Origin: JAFALX01 sp050734185 | GTDB lineage: Bacteria; Chloroflexota; Dormibacteria; Aeolococcales; Aeolococcaceae | DNA length: 47,526 bases | Direction of reading: 5' to 3' | Assembly (NCBI GenBank): GCA_050734185.1 | Contig: JBOHUE010000103.1 | Span: 1-47,526 of the forward strand | Shown here: positions 7,597 to 15,125 of the stretch, piece after piece | How the letters are laid out: every line of letters starts with the position of its first letter | How positions within the stretch are numbered: position 1 is the stretch's first letter | The notes under the pieces: generated by a model | The model's database searches: none | Told to the model about the DNA's origin: nothing | What the model saw: the letters and a program-made list of their open reading frames with translations, nothing else | Translations under genes and position numbers: made by a program

Positions 7597-8229
7597 ATGG
7601 GACGCCCTCGATTGCACGACGAGCGAACGCGAGCCGCGCTCCTAACGGCGGCCGAGCGCCTGGTCACCGAGGGCGGCATGGACGCGATCAGTGTCCGGAC
7701 GGCGGCGGTGGGCGCCGGAACCACAACGCGCGCCGTCTATGCCCTCTTCGGCTCCAAACAGGGATTGGTTCAGGCGATGGCACAGCGGTCATTCGAGCTG
7801 GTCATGTAACGCGTTGCAGCTGTACCTCTGACCAGCGATCCCGGCCAAGACCTGGTCGCCTGTGGTGTACAGGGCTTCAGGGCGTTCGCGCTCGACGATC
7901 CGTACCTCTTCCGGCTCTTCTTCACCGCACAGCTGCCGCGCGCGGATCTGAGCGCCGACGCCGACTCGACCAGGGAGGCGGCGCTAGCACAACTGGTCCT
8001 CCGCGTCGAGCGGGCATGGACAGCCGGCCTCTTGGGAGGACACACGGTCGAGGAAGTCACGCTGCTCTGGGATGCGCTGTGCACGGGGCTGGCGATGCGC
8101 GAGATATGCGGTCAGGTCGAGCGATCACAGGGGGAGAGGGTCTGGACCGATGCGCTGGGCGCACTTCTGGCCGGGCTGGGCTTAGCGGATCGAGCGTCGG
8201 ACGAGGTTACTGAGTCCGGCTGCGTTTGA
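7597..8229 (+). pseudogene. TetR-family regulator broken by an in-frame TAA
   Basis: The first 71 residues are a full TetR DNA-binding domain (MGRPRLHDERTRAALLTAAERL, TTTRAVYALFGSKQGLVQA) that ends in FELVM at the TAA at 7807-7809. The same frame continues without another stop to 8229 and reads as a normal TetR ligand-binding domain (RVAAVPLTSDPGQDLVACGVQGFRAFALDDPYLFRLFF onwards). A single CAA-to-TAA change would explain it. The remaining options are a recent null mutation, a sequencing error, or stop-codon readthrough. ATG 7588 in the same frame is an alternative start. If truly truncated, the free DNA-binding domain probably dimerises poorly and the hydrolase would be derepressed. Confidence 0.85.
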
Positions 8230-8287
8230 CGGAGACTCGCGGGTTGGTTTTCGTGTACATATCTTGTGTCCCGCGCCTTGTTGAGTT

Positions 8288-8304
8288 CGAACCCGTTGGG
8301 TTCG
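8288..8304. terminator. hairpin between the convergent tetR and vapC genes
   Basis: CGAACCC-GTT-GGGTTCG forms a perfect 7-bp stem with a 3-nt loop between two converging genes. There is no long T-run, so it is a weak terminator candidate at best. The surrounding 100 nt are visibly richer in A/T than the rest of the window. Confidence 0.35.
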
Positions 8305-8328
8305 TCAATCGACGTCCGAAATCGAGCA

Positions 8329-8769
8329 TCAGTCTTGTGAGGCTGCATGGCTGCTCGGGTCCTGCGCAACAAGATGTTGAATGGCAGTCATTTCCTTCGG
8401 CCATCCGCGGTCCGCTGTGATAATCCGTGTCGCGCCTGCCGTTTTCGCGGTCGCCAGTACAAAGGCGTCGGGAAGTTTCAAGGACCGATGCTTAGCTCTC
8501 AGTTCCGCCGCCCCAGCACCCACCTCGACAGATGCCTCGATGACGCGAGCAGGAAGCGCCGCCAACACATCGTCCACCAGCGCTCTGCCTTTTGGGCCAT
8601 TGTTCAGCAATGCACCAACGAGTACCTCGGCGTAGGCGACCAGCGGAAGCGCTAACTCGTCTCCATTTGCCAACGCCTCTCGAATCGCCACAGTGCTCCC
8701 TTGATGATGTCGGTCGCTCGCGTCCAAGAATCCGATGACGACAGAGGCGTCGAGCAGTGTCAGTCCCAT
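8329..8769 (-). CDS. vapC: PIN-domain toxin, VapC family
   Basis: A 146-residue PIN domain with the four acidic metal-binding residues in place: Asp7 (LLDASVV), Glu48 (AYAEVLVG), Asp101 (LPDAFVLATA) and Asp120 (ITADRGW). VapC toxins are Mg2+-dependent RNases that often cut tRNA or rRNA. The start overlaps the end of the AbrB-type antitoxin gene by 10 nt, the normal coupled arrangement of toxin-antitoxin pairs. The last 15 residues (AQDPSSHAASQD region) look like an unstructured tail. The RNA target cannot be read from sequence. Confidence 0.9.
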   Translation of the reverse strand: MGLTLLDASVVIGFLDASDRHHQGSTVAIREALANGDELALPLVAYAEVLVGALLNNGPKGRALVDDVLAALPARVIEASVEVGAGAAELRAKHRSLKLPDAFVLATAKTAGATRIITADRGWPKEMTAIQHLVAQDPSSHAASQD

Positions 8770-9002
8770 TCAGCCCTGAGTTTGTCGAGGTACCCCTCAC
8801 CATAGGCACCAGTCAGCACGCCTTCGAACCTATCGACTGGGTCTTCGGTACGAACCAGCCTCAGTTGCCCAGGGCCCTGGACCTCAACGCGGACGCGATC
8901 TCCCTCGCTCATACCGGCAGCGCGGAGAGCCTTAACTGGGAGCGTCACCTGATGTTTGCTGCTGATTCGGGTCAGGTTGGCCACGCGCTTTACTTTGGGC
9001 AT
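8760..9002 (-). CDS. vapB: AbrB/SpoVT-type antitoxin, VapB-like
   Basis: An 80-residue protein with a swapped-hairpin AbrB domain at residues 9-50 (TRISSKHQVTLPVKALRAAGMSEGDRVRVEV). A short C-terminal arm follows (DRFEGVLTGAYGEGYLDKLRAEWD) that would wrap the VapC toxin. It binds DNA as a dimer and usually represses its own operon. An inverted repeat covers its start codon. No Shine-Dalgarno is seen and a TAAACT element lies 9 nt upstream of the ATG, consistent with a leaderless message. Confidence 0.9.
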   Translation of the reverse strand: MPKVKRVANLTRISSKHQVTLPVKALRAAGMSEGDRVRVEVQGPGQLRLVRTEDPVDRFEGVLTGAYGEGYLDKLRAEWD

Positions 9003-9018
9003 CGCAAGTAAAGTTTAC
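8988..9018. promoter_or_regulatory. probable vapBC operator
   Basis: CTTTACTT (8988-8995) and AAGTAAAG (9006-9013) are perfect inverted arms with a 10-nt spacer that contains the antitoxin start codon. The right arm is also part of the perfect palindrome GTAAAGTTTAC (9008-9018). Autoregulation by the VapBC complex is the natural reading. Confidence 0.6.
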
Positions 9019-9049
9019 CGTACGCTTGAGGCGGATTCGCCGCGTCAGG

Positions 9050-10108
9050 TCAGCGTCCCAGTGCGCGTGCAAGCAGGCTGCGCCGGTTGCGCGTACCGGA
9101 CTTGGTAAATATGGACTTGAGGTGGTCCTGGACGGTGTTCTCGGATAGGAACATCGCCCGCGCTGTGGCTCGAGTGTCCAAGCCCGCAGCAAGGTGGCCC
9201 AGCAGTTGAGCCTCCCGGTCGGTGAGCCCATGACAGCGGGAGAAGAGGTCGAGACGCTCGGCGGGCGAGCTGGGCTCGAAGGTGACCGCGATGTCGGATC
9301 CTGCGCGTTGCGGGTTACCTCCGAGGCGGGCGGCGCGCATGGTGAGCCACAGGCCGGCGGCGAGGTGGACGCGGGCAGATGGCGCGTGGTCGTCAACGCC
9401 GGCCTCAACGGCGAGCAACTGCGCCGCGACGTTGTACGCGCCCGCAGGGATGGGTCGCCCGTCTCCGTCCGGCGGGACGAGAACGCGGAGATAGTCGTCT
9501 GTCTCTGTCGTCTGGGCGCGCACCTCGAGGCTGGGTGACAGCATGAGCACGGCGGGGCCACCTCGGCTGGGAGTCGCCGCGGCGAGCGCGAAGGTCGACG
9601 CCTGGGCGTGGCGCACCGCGTCGGTCACGGGGCCGGCGATGCCATCCAATAGGTGCGCCTCGTCGTCACTGAAGCGCGAGTCAGCGTCGATTCGCCAGAG
9701 GTCGAGGAATCCCCAGCAGCCGAAGCGGTCGCGGAACACGACCGAAGCCACATCGCTGACGCCGTAACCACGAAGCAATTCTCGCCAGAGCAGGCTGCGC
9801 TGGGGATCGTCCTCGGTGGCGCTGCGCAGCAACCCCACGGGGCTCGCGAGCGCCGTCCAACGGTTGACCGCGGTGAGGTACTTGAGCCGGATCAAGCGAG
9901 GGAGGTCAGCAACGAAGGGCACGTCGGCGAGCGGCGCGCTGCCCACCTCGGTGTGGGGGTCGGTGAGGAGCCATGCGTGGGCGTCGAAGTTGATGACTCG
10001 GCGCAACTCGTCGAGGATGGCCAGCCGGAGCACCAGCGCATCGGACGGCGCCCGGCAGATGTCGAGGATGCGCTCGGCGGCGCGGGCGTGTGTCGCGGGA
10101 ATGACCAC
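9050..10108 (-). CDS. LuxR-family regulator with N-terminal sensory (GAF-like) region
   Basis: A 352-residue regulator. The N-terminal 170 residues resemble a GAF-type sensor (INFDAHAWLLTDPHT, GVSDVASVVFRDRFGCWGFLDLWR, FSDDEAHLLDGIAGPVTDAV). The C-terminal 65 residues are a LuxR helix-turn-helix (GLTDREAQLLGHLAAGLDTRATARAMFLSENTVQDHLKSIFTKSG). This layout is common in actinobacterial stand-alone LuxR regulators. The GTG at 10108 is 6 nt after TACGAT (complement of 10115-10120), giving a leaderless start. A palindrome 44 nt upstream is probably its own binding site and is shared with the divergent gene. Confidence 0.88.
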   Translation of the reverse strand: MVIPATHARAAERILDICRAPSDALVLRLAILDELRRVINFDAHAWLLTDPHTEVGSAPLADVPFVADLPRLIRLKYLTAVNRWTALASPVGLLRSATEDDPQRSLLWRELLRGYGVSDVASVVFRDRFGCWGFLDLWRIDADSRFSDDEAHLLDGIAGPVTDAVRHAQASTFALAAATPSRGGPAVLMLSPSLEVRAQTTETDDYLRVLVPPDGDGRPIPAGAYNVAAQLLAVEAGVDDHAPSARVHLAAGLWLTMRAARLGGNPQRAGSDIAVTFEPSSPAERLDLFSRCHGLTDREAQLLGHLAAGLDTRATARAMFLSENTVQDHLKSIFTKSGTRNRRSLLARALGR

Positions 10109-10143
10109 GGGCGGATCGTAAGCCGGAGCAGGCGAGTCCGAAG

Positions 10144-10161
10144 ATCCCAGATAACTGGGAT
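10144..10161. promoter_or_regulatory. lux-box-like palindrome shared by two divergent promoters
   Basis: ATCCCAG-ATAA-CTGGGAT is a perfect 18-bp inverted repeat. Its centre (10152.5) lies 44.5 bp from the inferred leaderless start of the LuxR gene (10108). It also lies about 44.5 bp from the start expected for TACGGT (10185-10190) on the other strand. Both distances suit an activator next to a -35 region. Confidence 0.6.
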
Positions 10162-10222
10162 AGGCGAAACGGCGTGCGGCTGCCTACGGTGGTGAGGCAC
10201 CAACCAAATCTTGGAGACCGTC

Positions 10223-10504
10223 ATGCCGACACTGCACATCGAGCACCCCATCACCGACTTCCCCACGTGGAGCGCTGCCTTCGACGGCTTCGCCGAGGCC
10301 CGGCGCAGTGCCGGAGTGCGCGCTCAGCGCGTGCAGCAGCCCATCGATGATGCGGCCTATGTGGTCATCGACCTCGACTTCGACACGACTGCTGAGGCGC
10401 AGCAGTTCCGCGAGTTCCTCACGACCAAGATCTGGGCTCGGAGTGAGAACTCTCCGGCGCTCGTGGGCACGCCAACGACGATGATCCTGCAGGCTGCGAG
10501 GTAG
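10223..10504 (+). CDS. small dimeric alpha/beta-barrel-like protein
   Basis: A 93-residue protein (MPTLHIEHPITDFPTWSAAFDGF at the start, VVIDLDFDTTAEAQQFREFL in the middle). The length and pattern match small ferredoxin-like barrel proteins related to antibiotic-biosynthesis monooxygenases and EthD-like proteins; the function is not known. The ATG at 10223 follows TTGGAG with 6 nt spacing. It sits divergent to the GAF-LuxR gene across a palindrome, so it is probably that regulator's target. Confidence 0.75.
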   Translation: MPTLHIEHPITDFPTWSAAFDGFAEARRSAGVRAQRVQQPIDDAAYVVIDLDFDTTAEAQQFREFLTTKIWARSENSPALVGTPTTMILQAAR

Positions 10505-10820
10505 CCTTCCCCGCTCCGACCGCCGTCTTTTCGTCGGCGGTCGCGATCGCTCCCGACTGGCTGAGGACATGGGCTGGCAGGTGTCAGCAGTGGAGCGCGT
10601 CCTGCAAGCCGCCAACCTCGACGCGATGCCGCCGATCACTCCGGTGCTGTGCTTCGTCGACGGCGAGTGGCCGTTGCTGTCCGCTCCGAAGATGTATGGC
10701 GGCGTACGGCTGGAATCGAAGCGTTGCATCAAGAAGCTTGCGACGGAGAGCGGCGTGCTCGACGCCGTCACGCGTGAGCATCTGGCTCGCACGCTCGCCA
10801 TGGCCCTACCCGCGAAGTAA
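10505..10820 (+). pseudogene. C-terminal remnant of a NERD-domain protein
   Basis: From the ATG at 10569 an 83-residue stretch reads like the C-terminal half of NERD (nuclease-related domain) proteins: QVSAVERVL, then PVLCFVDGEWPLLS, GVRLESKRCIKKLA and a helical end. The same frame upstream of the ATG also continues the family (RRLFVGGRDRSRLAED, from about 10521), and that part has no start codon. The N-terminal catalytic part is missing because another gene occupies that DNA. No proper Shine-Dalgarno precedes ATG 10569. I therefore call it a truncated relic rather than a working gene. Confidence 0.6.
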
Positions 10821-10880
10821 GTCGAGGGACATCGGGCAGGCCTCAGCGCGCAAGGGCGCCGAGGCCTGCCGCGTAGCTCT

Positions 10881-11312
10881 CTACGCCCAGAACGCAGCGA
10901 CAGCCGCGGGGTCACCGACGTAGTGATCGATGCTGCGAACCTTGTCGCCGTCGTACGTGAAGAGCAGCATCTGCATGTCGTTGGTGCTGCGCCCGTCGGG
11001 CCGTGTGCCACCGAGGTGCAGCAGCACGGCCACACGGCCGTCGCCGTCGGCCATGTACACGTCCGGTGCGGGACGCAGCGTTCCTGCCGTCAGTTCCATC
11101 GCCTCGCCCATGAACCCGGCTATCCCCTGGATGCCGTCGTGGATACCTGCAAAGCGATCCTGATTGCGGTGGTTCCACGTCGCGTCGGCGTGCAGGATGG
11201 TGGGCATCTTCGCGAAGTCGCGTGTCGCGATCACCTGGAACAGGGCCTTCGTCGTCGCGACGTCGGCGTCCGCGCTGTTGGCTGTCGTGGTTGTCGTGGG
11301 TGCTTCGGTCAT
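10881..11312 (-). CDS. NTF2/SnoaL-like protein
   Basis: A 143-residue protein with the cone-shaped NTF2 fold pattern: a helical start (VATTKALFQVIATRDFAKMPTILHADATWNHR), GIQGIAGFMGEAMEL, then strands ending in VRSIDHYVGDPAAVAAFWA. SnoaL-like proteins include polyketide cyclases and many enzymes of unknown reaction. The ATG at 11312 is preceded by AGGAG with 6 nt spacing. A TACGGT (complement of 11349-11354) lies about 30 nt further up and is a reasonable -10. Confidence 0.85.
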   Translation of the reverse strand: MTEAPTTTTTANSADADVATTKALFQVIATRDFAKMPTILHADATWNHRNQDRFAGIHDGIQGIAGFMGEAMELTAGTLRPAPDVYMADGDGRVAVLLHLGGTRPDGRSTNDMQMLLFTYDGDKVRSIDHYVGDPAAVAAFWA

Positions 11313-11385
11313 CGTGATCTCCTGAAGTGGTCGAGTGACGATAGGAGCACCGTAAGCCGCCCCGGGTGGCCGCACCATCGACTGT

Positions 11386-12912
11386 TCAGGGGATCTTCGT
11401 CAGCCCGTGCTGCATGGCGAACATGGCAAGCCCTGCGCGCGTCGAGACCTCGCACTTCTCGTAGATGTGCATCGTGTGCGTGTGCACGGTCGACGGGGAG
11501 ACGACCAGGTCAGTCGCGATCTGCCGCTCGGTTCGTCCCGCCACGAGAAGACGCAGGATCTGCAGCTCGCGCTCGGTGATGCCCGCCGGCGGGCGCGGCG
11601 GTGGCGTCGACTCGCCGGCGGCGTCGAGCACGGCGCCGATCGCGTCGCGGTCGATGGACGTCGCCGACAACATGCGCGCCGCGTTCTTCGAATCCCGCGC
11701 CGGCCGGTACGGGCGGCCCTCGCGCATCGCATGAAACACGTCGGCGGCGGCGAGCAGGCTGCAGTCGACGTCGAGGTCCGGAGTGCGCACCGACGCCGGA
11801 TACCCCGACCCGTCGGCTCGTTCGTGGTGCCGGCTCGCGAGACGCGCCAGCGGCTCGAGCACCGGCGACGCAGCAAGGAGGCGCCCGCTGTAGTACGGGT
11901 GCAGGCGCACGAGCTCCCAGTCGGCCGGCCGCAGCTGCGTCTCGCGTTCCCACACGCCGGTGGGCACGGCGACGCGTCCCAGGTCATGTACCAGCCCCGC
12001 GCGGTACACGTTGGCTGCGGTCGGACGGCCGCGTCGCTCGGCGGCGACGCGCGCCAGCCTGGCAACACCTCGCGAGTGACCGGTGAACCAGGGGCTCTTG
12101 AGGTCGGCTGCGTCTCCGTACGCGGCGAGTGCCTCGTCGAGCGCATCGTCGTCGGGAAACGCGCGACACGGGATCGGTTCCGCGGCGACCACCGCCTGCC
12201 ATGCGTCCTCGGGGTCTGCCACGCGCATCAGCTCGTCGGCGTCTCGATGGAACACCGCGACGATGTCCGGATCGAGCGCGCGGCCCGACCAGCGCGCGAC
12301 GGCGCGAATCGCGTCGTCTCTGCTTCCAACCGCGTCGAACATGACGGCGGCGTACCCGACCGCCGCGAAGCGCGACGCCTCAGCGATGTCGGCGCCGGCG
12401 CGTTTTGCGGGGATCCCGCGGCCGTCGAAGCGCTCGAAGCTGTCCAGCACCGCGCGACGCACCGTCTCCGGCAGGCGCAGGCGCCGCGTGAGGTCTGCGC
12501 CGACCTCACAGTCGGCGCGCGCCCCGGCAGCGCGTGCGCTTGCGACACGAGGCAGATTGCGCAACACCGATAGTCGCTCGGCCCCTTCGCCGCGGCTCGC
12601 GAGAAACGCGGCGAAACGCAGCGCTTCGCCGGGACGGGTCGCGTCCACGAGGTCACCGCGACCGCGTATCGCCATGTCGTCGCCGCCCAGCATCGCGGCG
12701 AGCTCGTGCGATGTCGCGCTGCAACCGGCGAACCGCAGGAGCGTCCCGTAATACACGTCCGAGTGTCGCGGCGGGTCGAGACCGGCGCGGCGCGCCAGTT
12801 CGGTCGCGAGGAGACAGGCGCGCATCGCCTCACCCGATGGGTGGCCGCGCGCGAGGTCGCTCACCACGGACAGCGCGGCGACGACGCCTGCGACGTCGAC
12901 GGGCTCCCCCAC
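11386..12912 (-). CDS. HD-GYP domain protein with C-terminal LuxR helix-turn-helix
   Basis: A 508-residue fusion. The middle carries an HD-GYP phosphodiesterase signature: HS in FTGHSRGVARLAR, HD in GLVHDLGRVAVP (about residue 312), HHERADGSGYP (about 363). Classical HD-GYP proteins hydrolyse cyclic di-GMP. The C-terminal 60 residues are a LuxR DNA-binding domain (ITERELQILRLLVAGRTERQIATDLVVSPSTVHTH). The N-terminal 250 residues include a second, degenerate HD-like helical region. GTG 12912 lies 7 nt after TAGACT (complement of 12920-12925), so the message is probably leaderless. A longer upstream frame would run into the opposite gene. Confidence 0.88.
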   Translation of the reverse strand: MGEPVDVAGVVAALSVVSDLARGHPSGEAMRACLLATELARRAGLDPPRHSDVYYGTLLRFAGCSATSHELAAMLGGDDMAIRGRGDLVDATRPGEALRFAAFLASRGEGAERLSVLRNLPRVASARAAGARADCEVGADLTRRLRLPETVRRAVLDSFERFDGRGIPAKRAGADIAEASRFAAVGYAAVMFDAVGSRDDAIRAVARWSGRALDPDIVAVFHRDADELMRVADPEDAWQAVVAAEPIPCRAFPDDDALDEALAAYGDAADLKSPWFTGHSRGVARLARVAAERRGRPTAANVYRAGLVHDLGRVAVPTGVWERETQLRPADWELVRLHPYYSGRLLAASPVLEPLARLASRHHERADGSGYPASVRTPDLDVDCSLLAAADVFHAMREGRPYRPARDSKNAARMLSATSIDRDAIGAVLDAAGESTPPPRPPAGITERELQILRLLVAGRTERQIATDLVVSPSTVHTHTMHIYEKCEVSTRAGLAMFAMQHGLTKIP

Positions 12913-12952
12913 GGGCGGCAGTCTACGCGTTGCTACGCCGCAGAATGGGCGC

Positions 12953-13567
12953 ATGACTGACGTCGTGATGGGCGAGGACGGTTTCGCCCGCTGTGGCTGG
13001 GGGTCGTCCAGTCCGGAGTACCGCGCGTACCACGACAACGAGTGGGGCCGACCCGTTGGCGACGAGCGCGTCATCTACGAAATGGTCTGCCTCGAGGGAT
13101 TCCAGGCGGGATTGTCATGGAGCACGATCCTGCGCAAGCGCGATGGGTTCCGCGCCGCGTTCGCAAACTTCGATCCGGTTGCGGTGAGCAGGTTCGACGA
13201 CGATGACATCGACCGGCTCCTGGGCGACCGTGAGATCGTGCGCAACCGCGCGAAGATCGTCGCCACCATCAACAACGCGCGGGCGACACTCGAACTCCGT
13301 GACGAGGGGACGTCACTGCCTGCGGTGGTGTGGAGCCACACAGCACGCCCGCAGCATGAACGCGCGTCGCTCGGCGATCTCCCCGCCGAGACTCCCGAGT
13401 CGAAGGCACTGTCCAAGCAGCTGCGCGACCGCGGCTTCGCCTTCGTCGGACCGACCACGGTGTACTCGGCGATGCAGGCCGTCGGCGTCGTCAATGATCA
13501 CCTGCGCGGATGTCACTGGCGTGAGGTCGCTGACGGGGAGCGAGCCAGCTTCATCGTCCCCTCATGA
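12953..13567 (+). CDS. tag: DNA-3-methyladenine glycosylase I
   Basis: A 204-residue Tag protein that removes 3-methyladenine from alkylated DNA. Family marks: RCGWGSSSPEYRAYHDNEWGRP at residues 13-34, with the zinc-binding Cys and His, then MVCLEGFQAGLSWSTILRKRDGFRAAF. The C-terminal zinc motif is VNDHLRGCHW, and TTVYSAMQAVG precedes it. The ATG at 12953 has only a weak CAGAAT element 6 nt upstream and no Shine-Dalgarno. It overlaps the next gene by 4 nt and is divergent from the HD-GYP-LuxR gene. Confidence 0.95.
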   Translation: MTDVVMGEDGFARCGWGSSSPEYRAYHDNEWGRPVGDERVIYEMVCLEGFQAGLSWSTILRKRDGFRAAFANFDPVAVSRFDDDDIDRLLGDREIVRNRAKIVATINNARATLELRDEGTSLPAVVWSHTARPQHERASLGDLPAETPESKALSKQLRDRGFAFVGPTTVYSAMQAVGVVNDHLRGCHWREVADGERASFIVPS

Positions 13568-14556
13568 AGGCCGCGATCTCCGAGCGCTATGGCCCGCCCG
13601 AGGTCGTGCACATCGGCAGCGTCGCCATCCCTCCGCCGCACGACGGCGACCTCCTGATCCACGTACGCGCCGCGTCGGTGAACCGCTCCGACACGGCGTT
13701 CCGCGCCGGTCATCCGCGCCTCGCGCGAGCAGCAACAGGGCTGCGCAAGCCGCGGTGGCGCATCCTCGGCACCGAGTTCTCGGGTGAGGTGGTCGCGACC
13801 GCTCACGGCGCCACCGGCTTCGCGCTCGGCGACCCCGTCTACGGCATCAACCCGTGGCGGTTTGGAGCGCACGCGACGTTCATTCGCGTGCCGGCCAGAG
13901 GCACCGTCGCGCACAAGCCGGAACGGCTGACCTTCGAGCAGGCGGCGGCGGTGTGCGACGGCGGCCTGCTCGCGCTGATGAACCTCCGCAGCGCGCACGT
14001 CGCCGCCGGACAGAAGGTCGTGATCTACGGCGCGTCTGGATCCATCGGCACCGCCGGCGTGCAGTTGGCGAAGGAGATGGGCGCGCACGTGGTCGCGGTG
14101 ACGGCGCCCGAGCATGCAGAACTGGTGCGCTCCCTCGGAGCCGATGAGGTCATCGACTACACCAGCACCGACTTCACAGAAAATCACGACGCGTACGACG
14201 TCATCTTCGACGCCGTCGGGAAGCTCACCTTCGCGCGATGCAGTGCTGCGCTCCAACGCGGCGGTGTCTTCGTGCCCACGGACGGGGCGCGCAACATGCT
14301 GCTGGCGCTGTCACACGCGCCAGTCGGCGGCCGCCGCGCGGTCATGGTGCTGCCGCCGCGCTACCGCAAGGAAGACGTGATGTACCTGAGCGAGCTCATC
14401 AACGCGGGCCGCTACCGTCCGGTCATCGACCGCAGCTACGCTCTCGACGACATCGTCGAGGCGCACCGGTACGTCGACACCGGCCAGAAGGTCGGGAACG
14501 TGGTCATCCAGGTTGCGGCTGAGCCACTGCCTGCGTCCCTCCGACCGTCGATCTGA
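13564..14556 (+). CDS. zinc-independent quinone oxidoreductase-like MDR protein
   Basis: A 330-residue medium-chain dehydrogenase/reductase. It has MKAAISERYGPPEVVHI at the N-terminus, ASVNRSDTAFRAG, the NADPH-binding loop YGASGSIGTAGVQLAKEMGAHVVAV (about residues 157-181), and ends with the usual RYRPVIDRSYALDDIVEAHRYVDTGQKVGNVVI. The catalytic zinc Cys/His ligands of true alcohol dehydrogenases are absent, so NADPH-dependent reduction of quinones or enones is likely. The ATG overlaps the tag stop codon (ATGA), so the two are translationally coupled. Confidence 0.92.
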   Translation: MKAAISERYGPPEVVHIGSVAIPPPHDGDLLIHVRAASVNRSDTAFRAGHPRLARAATGLRKPRWRILGTEFSGEVVATAHGATGFALGDPVYGINPWRFGAHATFIRVPARGTVAHKPERLTFEQAAAVCDGGLLALMNLRSAHVAAGQKVVIYGASGSIGTAGVQLAKEMGAHVVAVTAPEHAELVRSLGADEVIDYTSTDFTENHDAYDVIFDAVGKLTFARCSAALQRGGVFVPTDGARNMLLALSHAPVGGRRAVMVLPPRYRKEDVMYLSELINAGRYRPVIDRSYALDDIVEAHRYVDTGQKVGNVVIQVAAEPLPASLRPSI

Positions 14557-14573
14557 TCGCCACGATCTCGTGG

Positions 14574-15122
14574 CTACGGCGCGGGCGTGTACATGAGGTG
14601 CACAACGCCGCTGCTGTAGCTGTCTGCTGTTCTGAGCGTGAGCTTCAGCTCCGGCGTGCCCTCCGGAAACAACCGCTTGCCGGTGCCCAGAACGATCGGG
14701 AACGTGAACAGGTGCAACTCGTCGACGAGACCATCGGCGAGCAGCGCTCGCACCAGCGTGCCGCTGCCGCTGACGTACAGGTTCTTGGCCGCGCGTTCCT
14801 TGAGACCGCGGATCGTTGCAGCGCTGTAGGGCCCGACGAACGTCGTGTTGTTCCACACGGACTCGGTCGTGCTCCCCGACACCACGTACTTGGTCGAGTC
14901 GTTGAAGAAGGGCGCACCGGGATCCTGCTCCGGCGTCCGCGACGACCACGCGGGTGCGAACTCGACGTATGTCTGCCGGCCGAGGAGCAGCGCCTCGCTC
15001 GAGCCGATGATGCCGCCGATGTCGGCGCCGGTGCGCTCGTCGAATGGAAACTGAAACGTCCAGGTCGGCTTCTCGATGACGCCATCGAGCGAGATGAACT
15101 CGTGGACGAGGATCCTGCCCAT
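14574..15122 (-). CDS. dihydrofolate reductase-fold protein (RibD C-terminal family)
   Basis: A 182-residue protein of the RibD_C/DHFR-like family: MGRILVHEFISLDGVIEKP at the start, ALLLGRQTYVEFAPAW, a nucleotide-binding LYVSGSGTLVRALLADGLVDELHLFTFPIVLGTGKRLF. This group uses NADPH, but stand-alone members seldom have a known substrate; it is not a housekeeping DHFR. It is the last gene of a leftward set with DUF1697 (3 nt gap) and faces the MDR gene tail-to-tail. Confidence 0.92.
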   Translation of the reverse strand: MGRILVHEFISLDGVIEKPTWTFQFPFDERTGADIGGIIGSSEALLLGRQTYVEFAPAWSSRTPEQDPGAPFFNDSTKYVVSGSTTESVWNNTTFVGPYSAATIRGLKERAAKNLYVSGSGTLVRALLADGLVDELHLFTFPIVLGTGKRLFPEGTPELKLTLRTADSYSSGVVHLMYTPAP

Positions 15123-15125
15123 CGG

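Noticed and set aside
8281..8304. T-arm-like sequence GTTCGAACCC, considered as a second tRNA or attachment site
   Set aside because: No acceptor or anticodon stem surrounds it and it does not match the tRNA-Gln 3' end; it fits a simple hairpin.
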